From Wenzhouxiangella sp. AB-CW3 (lineage in GTDB: Bacteria > Pseudomonadota > Gammaproteobacteria > Xanthomonadales > Wenzhouxiangellaceae): a DNA stretch of 64,000 nucleotides. The notes under the pieces are model-generated. The model saw nothing but the letters and a program-made list of their open reading frames with translations, made no database searches and was not told where the DNA came from. Below, piece after piece: positions 1-9,292 of the stretch. The first letter of the stretch is position 1, and each line of letters starts with the position of its first letter. The DNA lies in assembly GCF_014725735.1 (NCBI RefSeq), contig NZ_CP061368.1:1937225-2001224 (forward strand), in the 5' to 3' direction. A program made the translations under genes and the position numbers.

Positions 1-588
1 GATGGCCGGGCCCAGATAACGCTCGCCATTCCACCAGTAGCTGGGGCACGCTGTTGAACAACAGGCGCAGAGGATGCACTCGTAGAGCCCGTCGATATGC
101 TTGCGGTCCTCCGGCGACTGCAACCGTTCCTTGTCGGGCGGAGCCGGACTCTGGGTTCTCAGCCAGGGGCGAATCGAGGCGTACTGGGCATAGAAGTGCG
201 TGAGGTCGGGCACCAGGTCCTTGACCACCGGCATGTGCGGCAGCGGGTAGATCCTGACCTCGCCCTTGACCTCGTCGATGCCCTTGGTGCAGGCCAACGT
301 ATTGGTGCCGTCGATGTTGAACGCACAAGAGCCGCAAATGCCTTCACGGCAAGACCGACGAAAGGTCAGTGTCGGGTCGATCTCGTTCTTGATCTTGATG
401 ACGGCATCGAGCACCATCGGCCCGCAATCATCGAGATCGATGTCGTAAGTATCCACCCGCGGATTCTCGCCGCTGTCGGGATCATAGCGATAGATGCGAA
501 ACGTCTTGACGTTCTGCGCCCCATCCGGTGCCGGAAAGTGCTTGCCCTTGGTGATGCGGGAATTCTTTGGAAGTCTGAACTGTGCCAT
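1..588 (-). CDS. sdhB: Succinate dehydrogenase iron-sulfur subunit (partial, runs off left edge)
   Basis: Iron-sulfur subunit of complex II, carrying electrons from the SdhA flavin to ubiquinone. The visible 196 residues contain the N-terminal ferredoxin domain with [2Fe-2S] ligands C80, C85, C88 and C100 (motif [10 protein letters not shown]), then the start of the second ferredoxin domain with C171, C174 and C177 (CILCACC). The C-terminal part with the remaining cluster ligands lies outside the window. The ATG at 588 follows the sdhA stop after 3 bases, so the minus-strand order is sdhC-sdhD-sdhA-sdhB. The family assignment is secure; only the C-terminus is missing. Confidence 0.97.
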   Translation of the reverse strand, partial: MAQFRLPKNSRITKGKHFPAPDGAQNVKTFRIYRYDPDSGENPRVDTYDIDLDDCGPMVLDAVIKIKNEIDPTLTFRRSCREGICGSCAFNIDGTNTLACTKGIDEVKGEVRIYPLPHMPVVKDLVPDLTHFYAQYASIRPWLRTQSPAPPDKERLQSPEDRKHIDGLYECILCACCSTACPSYWWNGERYLGPAI

Positions 589-591
589 GGT

Positions 592-2382
592 TTAGTACGT
601 CCGTGCCTTCGGCGGAATGACATCGATTTCGTCGGTGAGCGTGTACATGTGCACCGGGCGGTAATCGATGTTCGTTGCGCCAGCCTCATCCATCCAGATC
701 AGGGTGTGCTTCATCCAGTTGTCGTCGTCACGCTCGGAGAAATCCTCTCGTGCATGGGCTCCGCGACTTTCCGTGCGGTTCTCGGCGGAAACCATGGTGG
801 TTACGGCATTGCCGAGCAGGTTGCGCAGCTCCAGCGTTTCCACCAGGTCGGAGTTCCATACCATGGAGCGGTCGCTGACCTTGATGTCGGCGAAACAATC
901 GTTGACCTCGGCAATCTTCTGCTTGCCTTCCGACAGGGTCTCACCGGTTCGGAACACGGCCGCATTGTTCTGCATGACCTGCTGCATGGCGTCGCGCACT
1001 TCGGCGGTGGGCGTTGAACCATCGGCATGGCGCAGGCGATCGAACTCGTCGACGATGGCATCGACACGGCCTTCAGGCAGCGGCTTGTGTGATTGACCGG
1101 GCTCGATGGTTTCACCGCAGCGTAGCGCCACGGCGCGACCGAAGACGATCAGGTCGAGCAGCGAGTTCGAACCCAGTCGGTTGGCCCCGTGAACCGAAAC
1201 GCAGGCCGCCTCGCCGATGGCAAACAGGCCGGGCACCACTGCATCCGGATCACCGTCCTTCAGGGTGACGACCTCGCCGTGATAGTTGGTCGGGATGCCG
1301 CCCATGTTGTAGTGCACGGTGGGCAGGACCGGGATCGGTTCTTTCGTTACATCCACGCCGGCGAAGATGCGCGCCGATTCGGCAATGCCGGGCAGACGCT
1401 CGTTGATCACTTCGGCACCCAGGTGTTGCAGGTTGAGGTGGATATGGTCCTTGTTCTCTCCCACGCCGCGGCCTTCGCGAATCTCGATAGTCATGGAACG
1501 CGACACGACATCGCGCGAGGCCAGATCCTTGGCGTTGGGCGCATAGCGTTCCATGAAACGTTCGCCCTCGGAGTTGGTCAGGTAGCCGCCCTCGCCTCGC
1601 ACACCCTCGGTAATCAGGCAGCCGGCGCCGTAGATGCCGGTGGGGTGGAATTGCACGAACTCCATGTCCTGCAGCGGCAGCCCGGCCCTGAGCACCATGC
1701 CGTTACCGTCGCCGGTACAGGTGTGGGCCGAGGTGCAGGAGAAATACGAACGGCCGTATCCGCCGGTAGCCAGTATGACCGCATGCGCACGGAACTCGTG
1801 CAGTGTGCCGGTGGACAGGTCCCAGGCAACTACGCCGCGGCAAACGCCATCATCATCCATGAGCAGATCGATGGCGAAATACTCGATGAAGAACTGCGCG
1901 TCGTGCTTGAGCGACTGCTGGTAGAGGGTATGCAGAATGGCATGGCCGGTACGGTCGGCAGCCGCGCAGGTGCGCTGGGCCGTACCCTCACCATAGTGCG
2001 TGGTCATGCCGCCAAAGGGCCGCTGGTAGATCTTGCCGGCTTCCGTGCGCGAGAAAGGCACCCCGAAGTGCTCCAGTTCGATCACGGCCGGAATGGCGTT
2101 CTTGCACATGTACTCGATGGCGTCCTGGTCTCCCAGCCAGTCGGAGCCCTTGACCGTGTCGAACATGTGCCAGCGCCAGTCATCCTCGCCCATATTGCCC
2201 AGCGCCGCACTCATTCCACCCTGCGCGGCCACGGTATGTGACCGGGTCGGAAAGACCTTGGTGATGCAGGCGGTTTTCAGCCCGGTGGCGGCCAGCCCCA
2301 TGGTGGCACGCAGGCCGGCGCCGCCCGCGCCGATGACCAGCACGTCATATTCGTGCCGGGTAATGTCGTATGCCTTGCTCAC
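592..2382 (-). CDS. sdhA: Succinate dehydrogenase flavoprotein subunit
   Basis: Catalytic flavoprotein oxidising succinate to fumarate on the cytoplasmic side of the inner membrane. The 596-residue product has the dinucleotide-binding motif VIGAGGAG (residues 16-23), the SHTVAAQGG segment whose H49 should carry the covalent FAD, HPTGIYG, and [11 protein letters not shown] near the active site. I chose the GTG at 2382 rather than an upstream ATG at 2415: it begins MSKAYDI, lies 1 base after the sdhD stop, has GGGAG 6 bases upstream, and gives a length close to E. coli SdhA (588). The upstream start would read through the end of sdhD. Confidence 0.97.
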   Translation of the reverse strand: MSKAYDITRHEYDVLVIGAGGAGLRATMGLAATGLKTACITKVFPTRSHTVAAQGGMSAALGNMGEDDWRWHMFDTVKGSDWLGDQDAIEYMCKNAIPAVIELEHFGVPFSRTEAGKIYQRPFGGMTTHYGEGTAQRTCAAADRTGHAILHTLYQQSLKHDAQFFIEYFAIDLLMDDDGVCRGVVAWDLSTGTLHEFRAHAVILATGGYGRSYFSCTSAHTCTGDGNGMVLRAGLPLQDMEFVQFHPTGIYGAGCLITEGVRGEGGYLTNSEGERFMERYAPNAKDLASRDVVSRSMTIEIREGRGVGENKDHIHLNLQHLGAEVINERLPGIAESARIFAGVDVTKEPIPVLPTVHYNMGGIPTNYHGEVVTLKDGDPDAVVPGLFAIGEAACVSVHGANRLGSNSLLDLIVFGRAVALRCGETIEPGQSHKPLPEGRVDAIVDEFDRLRHADGSTPTAEVRDAMQQVMQNNAAVFRTGETLSEGKQKIAEVNDCFADIKVSDRSMVWNSDLVETLELRNLLGNAVTTMVSAENRTESRGAHAREDFSERDDDNWMKHTLIWMDEAGATNIDYRPVHMYTLTDEIDVIPPKARTY

Positions 2383-2383
2383 T

Positions 2384-2764
2384 TCAGACTCCCAGAGCCA
2401 GTTTGAGAATTGCAATCACGGCCAGCAGGCCGCCGAAAATGGATACCAGACGCACGGCAACCAGGGCCAGGGTCTCCACCAGATGACTGTCGAAGTAGTC
2501 CTCGATAATGACCTGCATGCCCAGCTGCCCATGGTAGATGCCGGAAATCACGAACAGCAGCGCCATGGCGGCATGGAAGGGGTGACTGAGCAGGTCCGCG
2601 GCCTCGGCGTGAGTGGCGCCGACCAGCGAACACATCGCCCAGACCAGCCAGACGGTCAGAACGACCAGGCCGATGGCACTGAACCGCTGTGCCCACCAGT
2701 GAGACACGCCATGGCCGGCCGAGCCATGGTTATGTGCATTTGCGAGTGGATTTCTCAGTCTCAC
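2384..2764 (-). CDS. sdhD: Succinate dehydrogenase membrane anchor subunit D
   Basis: Hydrophobic anchor that with SdhC binds haem b and the quinone and holds SdhAB to the inner membrane. The 126 residues show three hydrophobic helices and the conserved HG...EDY region ([18 protein letters not shown]), where haem and quinone ligands lie in the family. The GTG start at 2764 overlaps the sdhC stop as GTGA, so translation is probably coupled. A longer in-frame extension to 2920 lies wholly inside sdhC and is rejected. The N-terminus is rich in Asn and His and not conserved in any way I recognise. Confidence 0.93.
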   Translation of the reverse strand: MRLRNPLANAHNHGSAGHGVSHWWAQRFSAIGLVVLTVWLVWAMCSLVGATHAEAADLLSHPFHAAMALLFVISGIYHGQLGMQVIIEDYFDSHLVETLALVAVRLVSIFGGLLAVIAILKLALGV

Positions 2765-3135
2765 AGCAGACCTCCCCAAACCACGGCGGTCATCACCACG
2801 CTGGCGATCAGCACAATCCAGCCGGAGGCATAGGCACCCCGCAGGTCCAGCAACCAGCCGGCGTCCCAGAGCAGATGCCGAATGCCGTTGAGCAGGTGGT
2901 AGAACAGCGAAAACGTCCACACCAGCATGGCGACCAGGCCGATTGGCGTGGCCAGCAGTGAATTGATGCGCTCGAAGGCCTCAGGCCCGGAAGCCAGGGC
3001 CAGCACCCACAGCACGACGACCACCATGCCCAGGCTGAGCAGAATGCCGCTGATGCGGTGGGAAAACGACATGACCGAAGTCAACTGCGGCCGGTAGACC
3101 GTATACGGGGAGATCGGGCGGTTATCCGTCACCAT
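2761..3135 (-). CDS. sdhC: Succinate dehydrogenase cytochrome b556 subunit C
   Basis: Large haem-b-binding anchor of complex II. The 124 residues start MVTDNRPISPYTVYRPQ, contain the family signature SHRISG (25-30) and the second signature FYHLLNGIRHLLWD. In the latter, H80 aligns with the axial haem ligand of E. coli SdhC (H84). Three membrane helices are visible, at about 29-50, 62-82 and 104-123. It is the first gene of the sdhCDAB run and lies 33 bases after the small SdhAF4-like gene on the same strand. Confidence 0.95.
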   Translation of the reverse strand: MVTDNRPISPYTVYRPQLTSVMSFSHRISGILLSLGMVVVVLWVLALASGPEAFERINSLLATPIGLVAMLVWTFSLFYHLLNGIRHLLWDAGWLLDLRGAYASGWIVLIASVVMTAVVWGGLL

Positions 3136-3168
3136 GATCCTGTTCTCTTTGTTGTCTGCGAGATATGT

Positions 3169-3342
3169 TCAGAAATCGATGCAGCGACCGTCTTTTTCCC
3201 AGTCGCCGTAGCGGGTCGGCTCCAGTCCCTTGCGCCGTCCGCCAATTTCGACCGGGCGGTCCGGGTCCGGCTGTTCCCGGCGCTCCTCCCGATCGGCTTC
3301 GGCAGGCTTGTCCTGCCGATTTTCATCTTCACGAGCCATCAT
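3169..3342 (-). CDS. Small SdhAF4-type (DUF1674) succinate dehydrogenase assembly factor
   Basis: A 57-residue ORF starting at tandem ATGs (MMAREDENRQ). After a charged, Pro/Glu-rich N-terminus it ends in IGGRRKGLEPTRYGDWEKDG followed by RCIDF. The conserved end GPEPTRYGDWE..GR..DF is the hallmark of DUF1674/SDHAF4, a family that helps protect or flavinate free SdhA during complex II assembly. Its place directly upstream of sdhC on the same strand supports this role. It is easily missed because of its size. The unrelated SdhE-type FAD assembly factor is not seen in this window. Confidence 0.88.
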   Translation of the reverse strand: MMAREDENRQDKPAEADREERREQPDPDRPVEIGGRRKGLEPTRYGDWEKDGRCIDF

Positions 3343-3387
3343 ACAATTGTACCCTGTTTTGCCAGCTCATTTGATGACGGAATAATC

Positions 3388-4179
3388 ATGTCCGAAGGCT
3401 TCAGATTGGATCACCTGGCCGTGGCAACATTGTCCGGACCGGACGCCCTGGCTTTCGCCCAGTCGCAGTTCACCCTGGATTTCGACCATGTCGGGGAAGA
3501 GTCCTGGCACCCGTGTGCCTGGTGTGATCCCAAGGGCAAGGCCCTGATTGTCATGTTGGCATCATGCCGTGAATCCGACATCGATCTGGTGCTGCCAAAA
3601 AGCCAGGCCGAACTGCTCTCGACCCGCCTGCCGCTGTATGCGATTGGCCGAACGGTGAACATCGCGGTCTCTGAACACGCACCGGGCGGATGGAATGCCC
3701 CGAGCGCTCATGCCAGACCCTTGTCCTGGGACGAGCAACGCTCACTGGAACCCGCCACCGCGACGCTGCCCATCGACGGCACAGCCAGTTCAGTCTGGCA
3801 GCGGGCTGATCTGGATCAGCGTATCCCATGGCTTTCGGGGCAGACTTCGGCGCGTCACCTGCCACAGTCCCTGGGGCTTGAGGCGCTGGATGGGCTGAGT
3901 TTCAGCAAGGGCTGTTATCCGGGTCAGGAAGTCATTGCCCGGGTGCACTACCTGGGCAAGGTGCGCTACCGGACAAGCCTGATCGATTTCGGCGGCAACC
4001 CGCTGCCCGAGCCGGCCGAAACCCTGCGCGATCCTGAAGGTCAGCGAGTGGGAGAGTTGCTGTGGGGGTTACAGCAGGACGGCAATGCACGGGGACTGGC
4101 CGTATTGACCGTCGACTGTGATGCCGGGCAGACCGTGGTGAGCGACGGCGGCTCGTCCAGCGGGCAGGTTTTGCCCTGA
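3388..4179 (+). CDS. ygfZ: tRNA-modifying protein YgfZ (folate-binding, GcvT-like)
   Basis: Folate-binding GcvT-like protein that supports Fe-S enzymes such as the tRNA methylthiotransferase MiaB. The 263-residue product carries the diagnostic KGCYPGQE motif at residues 174-181, with the conserved Cys at 176 and IARVHYLGKVRYR following. I start at the ATG at 3388 (MSEGFRLDHL), preceded by GACGGA; an open frame further upstream is antisense to the SdhAF4 gene. It is divergent from the sdh cluster, so the short interval 3343-3387 should hold promoter signals for both directions. A link to Fe-S maintenance fits its neighbours. Confidence 0.93.
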   Translation: MSEGFRLDHLAVATLSGPDALAFAQSQFTLDFDHVGEESWHPCAWCDPKGKALIVMLASCRESDIDLVLPKSQAELLSTRLPLYAIGRTVNIAVSEHAPGGWNAPSAHARPLSWDEQRSLEPATATLPIDGTASSVWQRADLDQRIPWLSGQTSARHLPQSLGLEALDGLSFSKGCYPGQEVIARVHYLGKVRYRTSLIDFGGNPLPEPAETLRDPEGQRVGELLWGLQQDGNARGLAVLTVDCDAGQTVVSDGGSSSGQVLP

Positions 4180-4250
4180 GAAGCCGTATGCTACTATCGG
4201 GAAAGCAATCGACAAATAAAGCGAATCATGCACTTAGAGGGGTCAGTTGA

Positions 4251-5354
4251 ATGAACACTTCAAACCATGCACGGCGCCTGTTCTGCCTTCTGATTTTTCT
4301 CCTTTTTGCCGGAGCCGCAGGGGCCGTGCAGGAAGATGACGAGATCGATGTCGAAGAGGCGGTAGAAGCCGTCGAAGCAATTGAACAGGCCGAAGCAAGG
4401 GATGAGCTTCCGGAAGAAGCGGCCGAGCCCCCGCCAGAAGAAGCCACGGAGCCGGACGATGCCGAACCCGTGCAGGAAGAAGACCTTGTCGAGGAAGACG
4501 TTGCCGCTGACGAACCGGACGCGGCAACAGACCCGCAGCCCGAGCAGGCAGAAGAAAGGCCCGAAACCGGGGAGCCGCCTGCCGAAGCGACTGATCCGGA
4601 CCCCGCCCCGTCGACTCCTGAAACCTTTACATTGCAAGGCCACCCGGTATTCAGCCCCGACCAGGCCGAACGGGTTTACGGACCACTGGTACGCTATCTC
4701 AACGAGACACTGCCTTATCGCTTCGATCTGAGGCTGTCTCGTGACTTCCATCGCTACTGGCTGGATGCGCGCCGTGGCGAAACGCCGGATCTGGTCATCG
4801 AGGAAGCACACATGACCGCGTTTCGCATGCAGCGCGACGACTACTCCCCGCTGGTGGCTGCAGCAGCACCCATGAGCTATTCGCTGATGGCTCGCGCCGA
4901 ACATGAGGGGGCCGGTCTCGCCGACTTCATCGGCCGGCCGGTTTCATCCATGCCCTCTCCCAGCCTGGGCTACCTGGTGCTGGCGCGCTGGTATGACAAT
5001 CCCATGCAGCAACCTGTTGTCCTTTCGAATGCCAGCTCGTGGCTGGATGCCATCGAGATCGTCTTTGCCGCCGAAGCCGAGGCGGCCATCGTGCCGCGCA
5101 CCCTGGCCGAACGCTACGTCAATCTTGAACGGGTACAGACTTCGCGGGAATTTCCCGGACTGACCCTTTCGGCCAGCCCGGCGGTGCCGGAAGGCATACG
5201 CGAAGAAATCCGCCAGGCCATGCTGATATTGCACGAAGACGACGACTACATCGCGGTGTTGCACGAACTCGACCTCGAACAGTTTGTCGAGGCCGAGCCC
5301 GGAGCCTACGAAGGTCTGGAAGAATGGCTCCGTGCAGTGACCAGGGCGTTCTGA
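4251..5354 (+). CDS. Secreted PhnD-like periplasmic binding protein with long acidic linker
   Basis: A 367-residue protein with a signal peptide (about residues 1-25, hydrophobic LFCLLIFLLFAGAAGA), then about 95 residues extremely rich in Glu, Asp, Pro and Ala (26-122), then a globular domain to the end. The latter resembles the PhnD/SsuA-type solute-binding fold: HPVFSPDQAERVYGPLVRYL near 130-150 and a DLVIEEAHM segment at the position where such proteins list a captured substrate region. There is no ABC transporter beside it, so it may be an orphan sensor or binding protein. RBS GAGGGG lies 9 bases upstream. The ligand cannot be told. It stands alone between ygfZ and a convergent methyltransferase. 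Confidence 0.7.
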   Translation: MNTSNHARRLFCLLIFLLFAGAAGAVQEDDEIDVEEAVEAVEAIEQAEARDELPEEAAEPPPEEATEPDDAEPVQEEDLVEEDVAADEPDAATDPQPEQAEERPETGEPPAEATDPDPAPSTPETFTLQGHPVFSPDQAERVYGPLVRYLNETLPYRFDLRLSRDFHRYWLDARRGETPDLVIEEAHMTAFRMQRDDYSPLVAAAAPMSYSLMARAEHEGAGLADFIGRPVSSMPSPSLGYLVLARWYDNPMQQPVVLSNASSWLDAIEIVFAAEAEAAIVPRTLAERYVNLERVQTSREFPGLTLSASPAVPEGIREEIRQAMLILHEDDDYIAVLHELDLEQFVEAEPGAYEGLEEWLRAVTRAF

Positions 5355-5397
5355 TTGCTACAATTATTGACCCGGCACTGTTCCCTGCCGGCCGGTA

Positions 5398-6216
5398 TCA
5401 CTTGCGTGCCACCAGGTAGCAGATCCAGCCGGCATCGGCATCGCCGGTTTCAGCCGGCTCGTAGATGCCGTCGCCCTCGCCCGTTTCCTCGTCGGTGCCT
5501 TCCCAGTACACGGTCACTTCCGAATAGCCGGCCTCATCGAGCAATTCACGAATTTCCGGCAGGGTCCAGAGGCGCCAGTAATACTCGAATGCCCGATCCA
5601 GGCGGGAGCCGTCGGGAAACTCGAAGTGGATCAGGCAGGTCATGTGGTGATGGATGGGATCGAAACTGGCCTGATCCCAGGTGTAGGTGAAGTCGTCGTA
5701 TTCTGTGCTCTCTTCGAGCTCACGATGGGCATCGTATCCACCGAAGGCATCGAGAAACAGAACACCGTCATCGACCAGCGCATCGCGTACGCGGCGGAAG
5801 TAGCCGCGCAGCAGGTCACGCGTGGTAAACAGGTAGTAACTGAAGTTCATGGCCAGCACGGCGTCTGTCGGCTCGGTTGCCACCTGCATGACGTCATCGC
5901 ACACCAGCTGTATCCGGCCGGCCTGATCGTCGGTCAGTTTCGACAGGTGATGACGCCTGCCCCACTCCAGAACCGACTTGTCCAGGTCCACGCCCACGGC
6001 CCGATTGCGCGGACCGGCGGCAACCCAGTGGCTGGCGGTATTGGCGGTGCCGCAGAAATCTTCCCGAATCGATACCAGGGGGCGACCGGTCAAGGACTCG
6101 AAGGTCTCGCTGACGAATTCCAGCTCAGTTTCCGGATCCTGGACGCTGGCTTCGTAGAGTTCATGCCGATCGGCCTGGTCGGCCATCGTGGATTTACGCC
6201 TGCTGGGCTTTGACAA
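5398..6216 (-). CDS. Class I SAM-dependent methyltransferase
   Basis: A 272-residue Rossmann-fold methyltransferase. The SAM-binding region is visible as REDFCGTANTA, followed by AVGVDLD (acidic residue of motif II) and DAVLAMNFSYYLF, then VLFLDAFGG at the later strand. I favour a TTG start at 6216, which has AGGAG 7 bases upstream; an ATG at 6186 (MADQADRHEL) and one at 6246 are alternatives. It is the last gene of the long minus-strand run, downstream of pgsA. The substrate is unknown, and nothing beside it suggests a dedicated pathway. Confidence 0.8.
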   Translation of the reverse strand: MSKPSRRKSTMADQADRHELYEASVQDPETELEFVSETFESLTGRPLVSIREDFCGTANTASHWVAAGPRNRAVGVDLDKSVLEWGRRHHLSKLTDDQAGRIQLVCDDVMQVATEPTDAVLAMNFSYYLFTTRDLLRGYFRRVRDALVDDGVLFLDAFGGYDAHRELEESTEYDDFTYTWDQASFDPIHHHMTCLIHFEFPDGSRLDRAFEYYWRLWTLPEIRELLDEAGYSEVTVYWEGTDEETGEGDGIYEPAETGDADAGWICYLVARK

Positions 6217-6276
6217 TGCTGGGCTCCTGTTGCGTATTGAGAACAAGTAACGGGCCGTGGCCCCGGTCGAAACAGA

Positions 6277-6840
6277 TTATTCGCGCTGCTCGCGGATGGC
6301 GGGCCAGGCGGCACGCAGGTAGGCCAGCATGGACCAGATGGTCAGAATCGCGGCAATCACCAGCAACCAGCGCCCTATCTGCAAAACGGGCAGCCCCCAC
6401 AGGGGCTCACCGTAGAGCAGGAACCCGATCGCGACCATCTGCAATATGGTCTTGAGCTTCCCGGTCCATGCCACCTTGACGCGGGCGGCCTCACCCAGTG
6501 CCGCCATCCATTCACGCAGTGCCGAAATCGTGATTTCACGCCCCAGGATGATGGCCGCGGACAAGGCGATGACGATTTCCGGATGACGCTGAACGATCAG
6601 GATCAACGCCACGGCCACCATGAGCTTGTCGGCCACCGGGTCAAGAAAGGCACCGAAACTGCTGGTCATGCCGAAGCGCCGGGCAATCCAGCCATCCAGG
6701 CCATCGGTGATCGCAGCCAGCACGAACAGGGTCACGGTGAGCAGATTGGCCCATTCCACCGGCAGATAGAACGCCACGACCAGCACCGGTATGAGCACGA
6801 TGCGCAGCAGCGTCAGCAATGTGGGAATGGTCAGGTGCAA
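6277..6840 (-). CDS. pgsA: CDP-diacylglycerol-glycerol-3-phosphate 3-phosphatidyltransferase
   Basis: Makes phosphatidylglycerophosphate, the committed step to phosphatidylglycerol and cardiolipin, in the inner membrane. The 187-residue protein is mostly hydrophobic and has the CDP-alcohol phosphotransferase signature DG(X2)AR(X8)G(X3)D(X3)D, read as DGLDGWIARRFGMTSS then FGAFLDPVADK. The start is a TTG at 6840 (MHLTIPTLLTLLRIVLIP) with GGAGAG 5 bases upstream, and no better ATG fits the family N-terminus. It follows uvrC, an order typical of gammaproteobacteria. Confidence 0.95.
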   Translation of the reverse strand: MHLTIPTLLTLLRIVLIPVLVVAFYLPVEWANLLTVTLFVLAAITDGLDGWIARRFGMTSSFGAFLDPVADKLMVAVALILIVQRHPEIVIALSAAIILGREITISALREWMAALGEAARVKVAWTGKLKTILQMVAIGFLLYGEPLWGLPVLQIGRWLLVIAAILTIWSMLAYLRAAWPAIREQRE

Positions 6841-6894
6841 GTCTTCTCTCCGGTCATTGAGACGCTATTATCCCGCAGTCGGCTGATGGTTTGG

Positions 6895-8745
6895 TCAAGT
6901 CTTGGAACTTTGACCCGATTTGGAGCTTCGGGCAGACACTTCCTTGAGGTGCCCTGCGATCAGCTCGGCGAGCTTGCGCGAGATGCCAGGCACCCGCTCG
7001 ATTTCGTCGACGCCAGCGTCAACCAGACCCTGCAACCCGCCAAAGTGCTTGAGCAACAGCTGGCGTCTTCGCGGCCCGATGCCGGGCACGGCTTCCAGTG
7101 GCGATGACTGGGCACGCTTCTGGCGGCGCTTGCGGTGTCCGCCAATGGCAAAGCGATGCGCTTCGTCGCGAATTTGCTGGATCAGGTGCGATACCGGATC
7201 GTGCGGTCCGGGCACGGCCTGCTGGTCACCGAAAATCAGTGTTTCGTAGCCGGCTCTGCGTGCAGGCCCCTTGGCCACGCCCAGCAAGGGAACCGCATCC
7301 AGCCCAAGTTCCTCCATCACGTCCCGGGCCTGTGACAACTGCCCTTTCCCGCCGTCTACAACAACCAGGTCCGGCAGCACCTGATTGCCTTCCAGGGCCC
7401 GGGAGTAACGCCGCTTGAGCACCTGTTTCATGGCGGCATAGTCGTCGCCAGGAACAATATCGCGAATGTTGTAGCGGCGGTAAGCTTTCTTGTCGGAGCC
7501 ACCGGGGCCAAACACCACGCAGGCGCCCACGGTTTCGGTGCCGGAAATGTGCGAGATATCGAAACACTCGATGCGTTCAGGGGGTGACGGAAGATCGATC
7601 AGTTCGGCCAGCGCCGCCAGACCGCTGCCGATATGATCCCGCTCGGCCTGCCGGCGGCGCAGGGCGTCTTCGGCATTGGCCACGGCCAGCCGAACCCATT
7701 CGGAACGATCCCCCCTGAGGCGCCAGCGCAGCCGGACCGCGCTGCCCCGTCGGCTGCCCAGGGCTTCCTCCCACAGCCGGGCTTGTGCCGGGGACTGTGA
7801 AAGCAGAATCTCGGCCGGGGGCTTGCGCTCGGCATAGTACTGGCCTAGGAAGGCCGACAGCACTTCGGGCTCGGGCATGTCCTCGTCGAGATTGCCGGGA
7901 AAATACGTGCGCCCGCCGACATTGCGTCCGTGCCTGAACTCTACCACGTGCAAGGCCGCGTTGCCGGGCAGAACGCTCATGCCGATCAGGTCGATATCCA
8001 TCGTGCCGCCGGTCACGTACTGGTTGGCACGGACCTGCTGCATGCTGCGGATACGGTCGCGCAAACGGGCGGCCTGCTCAAAGTCGAGTCGACCGCTGGC
8101 TTCCTCCATGCGTTCGGCCAGATACTCGATGACCTCCTCGTTCTTGCCCTGGAGAAAGTCGACCGCGGCCTGAACGTCACGCTGATAGGCTTCTTCGCTG
8201 ATATAACCCACGCAGGGCGCACTGCAGCGATTGATCTGGTACTGCAGGCAGGGCCGATTGCGGTGTGCGAACACGCTGTCGCGACACTGGCGCAGACCGA
8301 AAAGCTGGTAGATCTGATTGAGTGCCTCGCGTACCGAGCCGGCACTGGAAAATGGCCCGAAATACTGGTGCGGCGGCTTGCGCGGACCACGATAGAAGCC
8401 GATGCGCGCAAACGGATGACCGGCTTCCAGCCTGATCCAGGGGTAACTCTTGTCATCGCGCAGGTTAATATTGAAACGTGGCCGGTGGGCCTTGATCCAC
8501 TCATTCTCGAGCAGCAACGCTTCGGCTTCGGTACGGGTCAGACTGACTTCCATCGAATCGACCTTGCGCAGCATCAGGTCGATGCGCGCGCTGCGCGGCC
8601 GGGCACTGAAGTAGCTGGCCACCCGACGACGCAGGTTGCGCGCCTTGCCGACATAGAGCACCTTGCCGTCTGCATCCCGCATCAGGTAGACGCCCGGCCC
8701 GGTCGACAGAGAGGCGGCAAAGGCGCGACCATCGAACCGGCTCAT
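6895..8745 (-). CDS. uvrC: Excinuclease ABC subunit C
   Basis: Nucleotide-excision-repair endonuclease that makes both incisions around damage loaded by UvrAB. The 616 residues show the GIY-YIG nuclease domain at the N-terminus (GVYLMRDADGKVLYVGKARN), a UVR motif with RLDFEQAARLRDRI, the C-terminal RNase H-like nuclease (ECFDISHISG, VVVDGGKGQLSQA) and two helix-hairpin-helix repeats (AVPGIGPRRR, ERVPGISRK). The ATG at 8745 overlaps the phosphatase stop as ATGA; a longer frame to 9192 is antisense noise over that gene. Length matches E. coli UvrC (610). Confidence 0.97.
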   Translation of the reverse strand: MSRFDGRAFAASLSTGPGVYLMRDADGKVLYVGKARNLRRRVASYFSARPRSARIDLMLRKVDSMEVSLTRTEAEALLLENEWIKAHRPRFNINLRDDKSYPWIRLEAGHPFARIGFYRGPRKPPHQYFGPFSSAGSVREALNQIYQLFGLRQCRDSVFAHRNRPCLQYQINRCSAPCVGYISEEAYQRDVQAAVDFLQGKNEEVIEYLAERMEEASGRLDFEQAARLRDRIRSMQQVRANQYVTGGTMDIDLIGMSVLPGNAALHVVEFRHGRNVGGRTYFPGNLDEDMPEPEVLSAFLGQYYAERKPPAEILLSQSPAQARLWEEALGSRRGSAVRLRWRLRGDRSEWVRLAVANAEDALRRRQAERDHIGSGLAALAELIDLPSPPERIECFDISHISGTETVGACVVFGPGGSDKKAYRRYNIRDIVPGDDYAAMKQVLKRRYSRALEGNQVLPDLVVVDGGKGQLSQARDVMEELGLDAVPLLGVAKGPARRAGYETLIFGDQQAVPGPHDPVSHLIQQIRDEAHRFAIGGHRKRRQKRAQSSPLEAVPGIGPRRRQLLLKHFGGLQGLVDAGVDEIERVPGISRKLAELIAGHLKEVSARSSKSGQSSKT

Positions 8746-9212
8746 GGCTGTGGTCGTGCCACCAGCGATTCCACCAGGCGATCGGCCGCCGTTTCGAGCA
8801 TGTCGAGGACCTGCCGGAACCCGTCGTCGGCACCATAGTAGGGGTCGGGCACTTCTTCCAGGCCGTAGTCCGGCACCAGGCTCATGAGCAGATCGACGCG
8901 GGCGGTGGCGTGTGCCGGACGCATGTCCTGCAACACCCGCAGGTTTGATCTGTCCATGACATAGATCTGCTCGAAGCGGGTGAAATCCTCGACCGCGACC
9001 TGGCGTGCGCGTTCGCCGCTCAGGTCCAGGCCGCGCGAGCGGGCGGCCTGCACGGCCCTGGCGTCGGGCGGTGCGCCCACATGGTAGCCGGTGGTGCCGG
9101 CCGAGTCGGTCAACAGCTCCAGCCCGGCCTGCTGCAGGCGATGATCGAATACCACCCGGGCAGTCGGGCTTCGGCAGATATTGCCCAGACAAACAAAAAG
9201 TATGCTTTCCAT
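8742..9212 (-). CDS. Low-molecular-weight protein tyrosine phosphatase
   Basis: Cytoplasmic LMW-PTP of 156 residues. The P-loop CLGNICRS starts at C8, the catalytic nucleophile, with R14 binding phosphate and S15 following. The general-acid loop is DPYYG with D123. The position between kdsB and uvrC mirrors Pseudomonas, where ptpA precedes kdsB in an envelope operon. Family members of this type often act on bacterial tyrosine kinases of polysaccharide export, but no such kinase is in the window, so the substrate is unknown. It overlaps uvrC by 4 bases (ATGA), implying coupled translation. Confidence 0.92.
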   Translation of the reverse strand: MESILFVCLGNICRSPTARVVFDHRLQQAGLELLTDSAGTTGYHVGAPPDARAVQAARSRGLDLSGERARQVAVEDFTRFEQIYVMDRSNLRVLQDMRPAHATARVDLLMSLVPDYGLEEVPDPYYGADDGFRQVLDMLETAADRLVESLVARPQP

Positions 9213-9292
9213 GGCTTTAAATCACTTTGTTGCAGTCAGGTATAAACATGCTTCAACACGCCCGGCCGACGCATGTACAGCCAGGCCCTTGG

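Noticed and set aside
1189-2241. 350-codon open frame opposite sdhA
   Set aside because: Shadow of sdhA; no start signal and no family match.
6247-6276. GGGCC/GGCCC inverted repeat after pgsA as an intrinsic terminator
   Set aside because: The stem is only 5 base pairs and no U-tract follows; the methyltransferase start region is directly downstream.
9005-9220. Small plus-strand ORF opposite the phosphatase gene
   Set aside because: Arg/Pro-rich shadow frame with no ribosome site.
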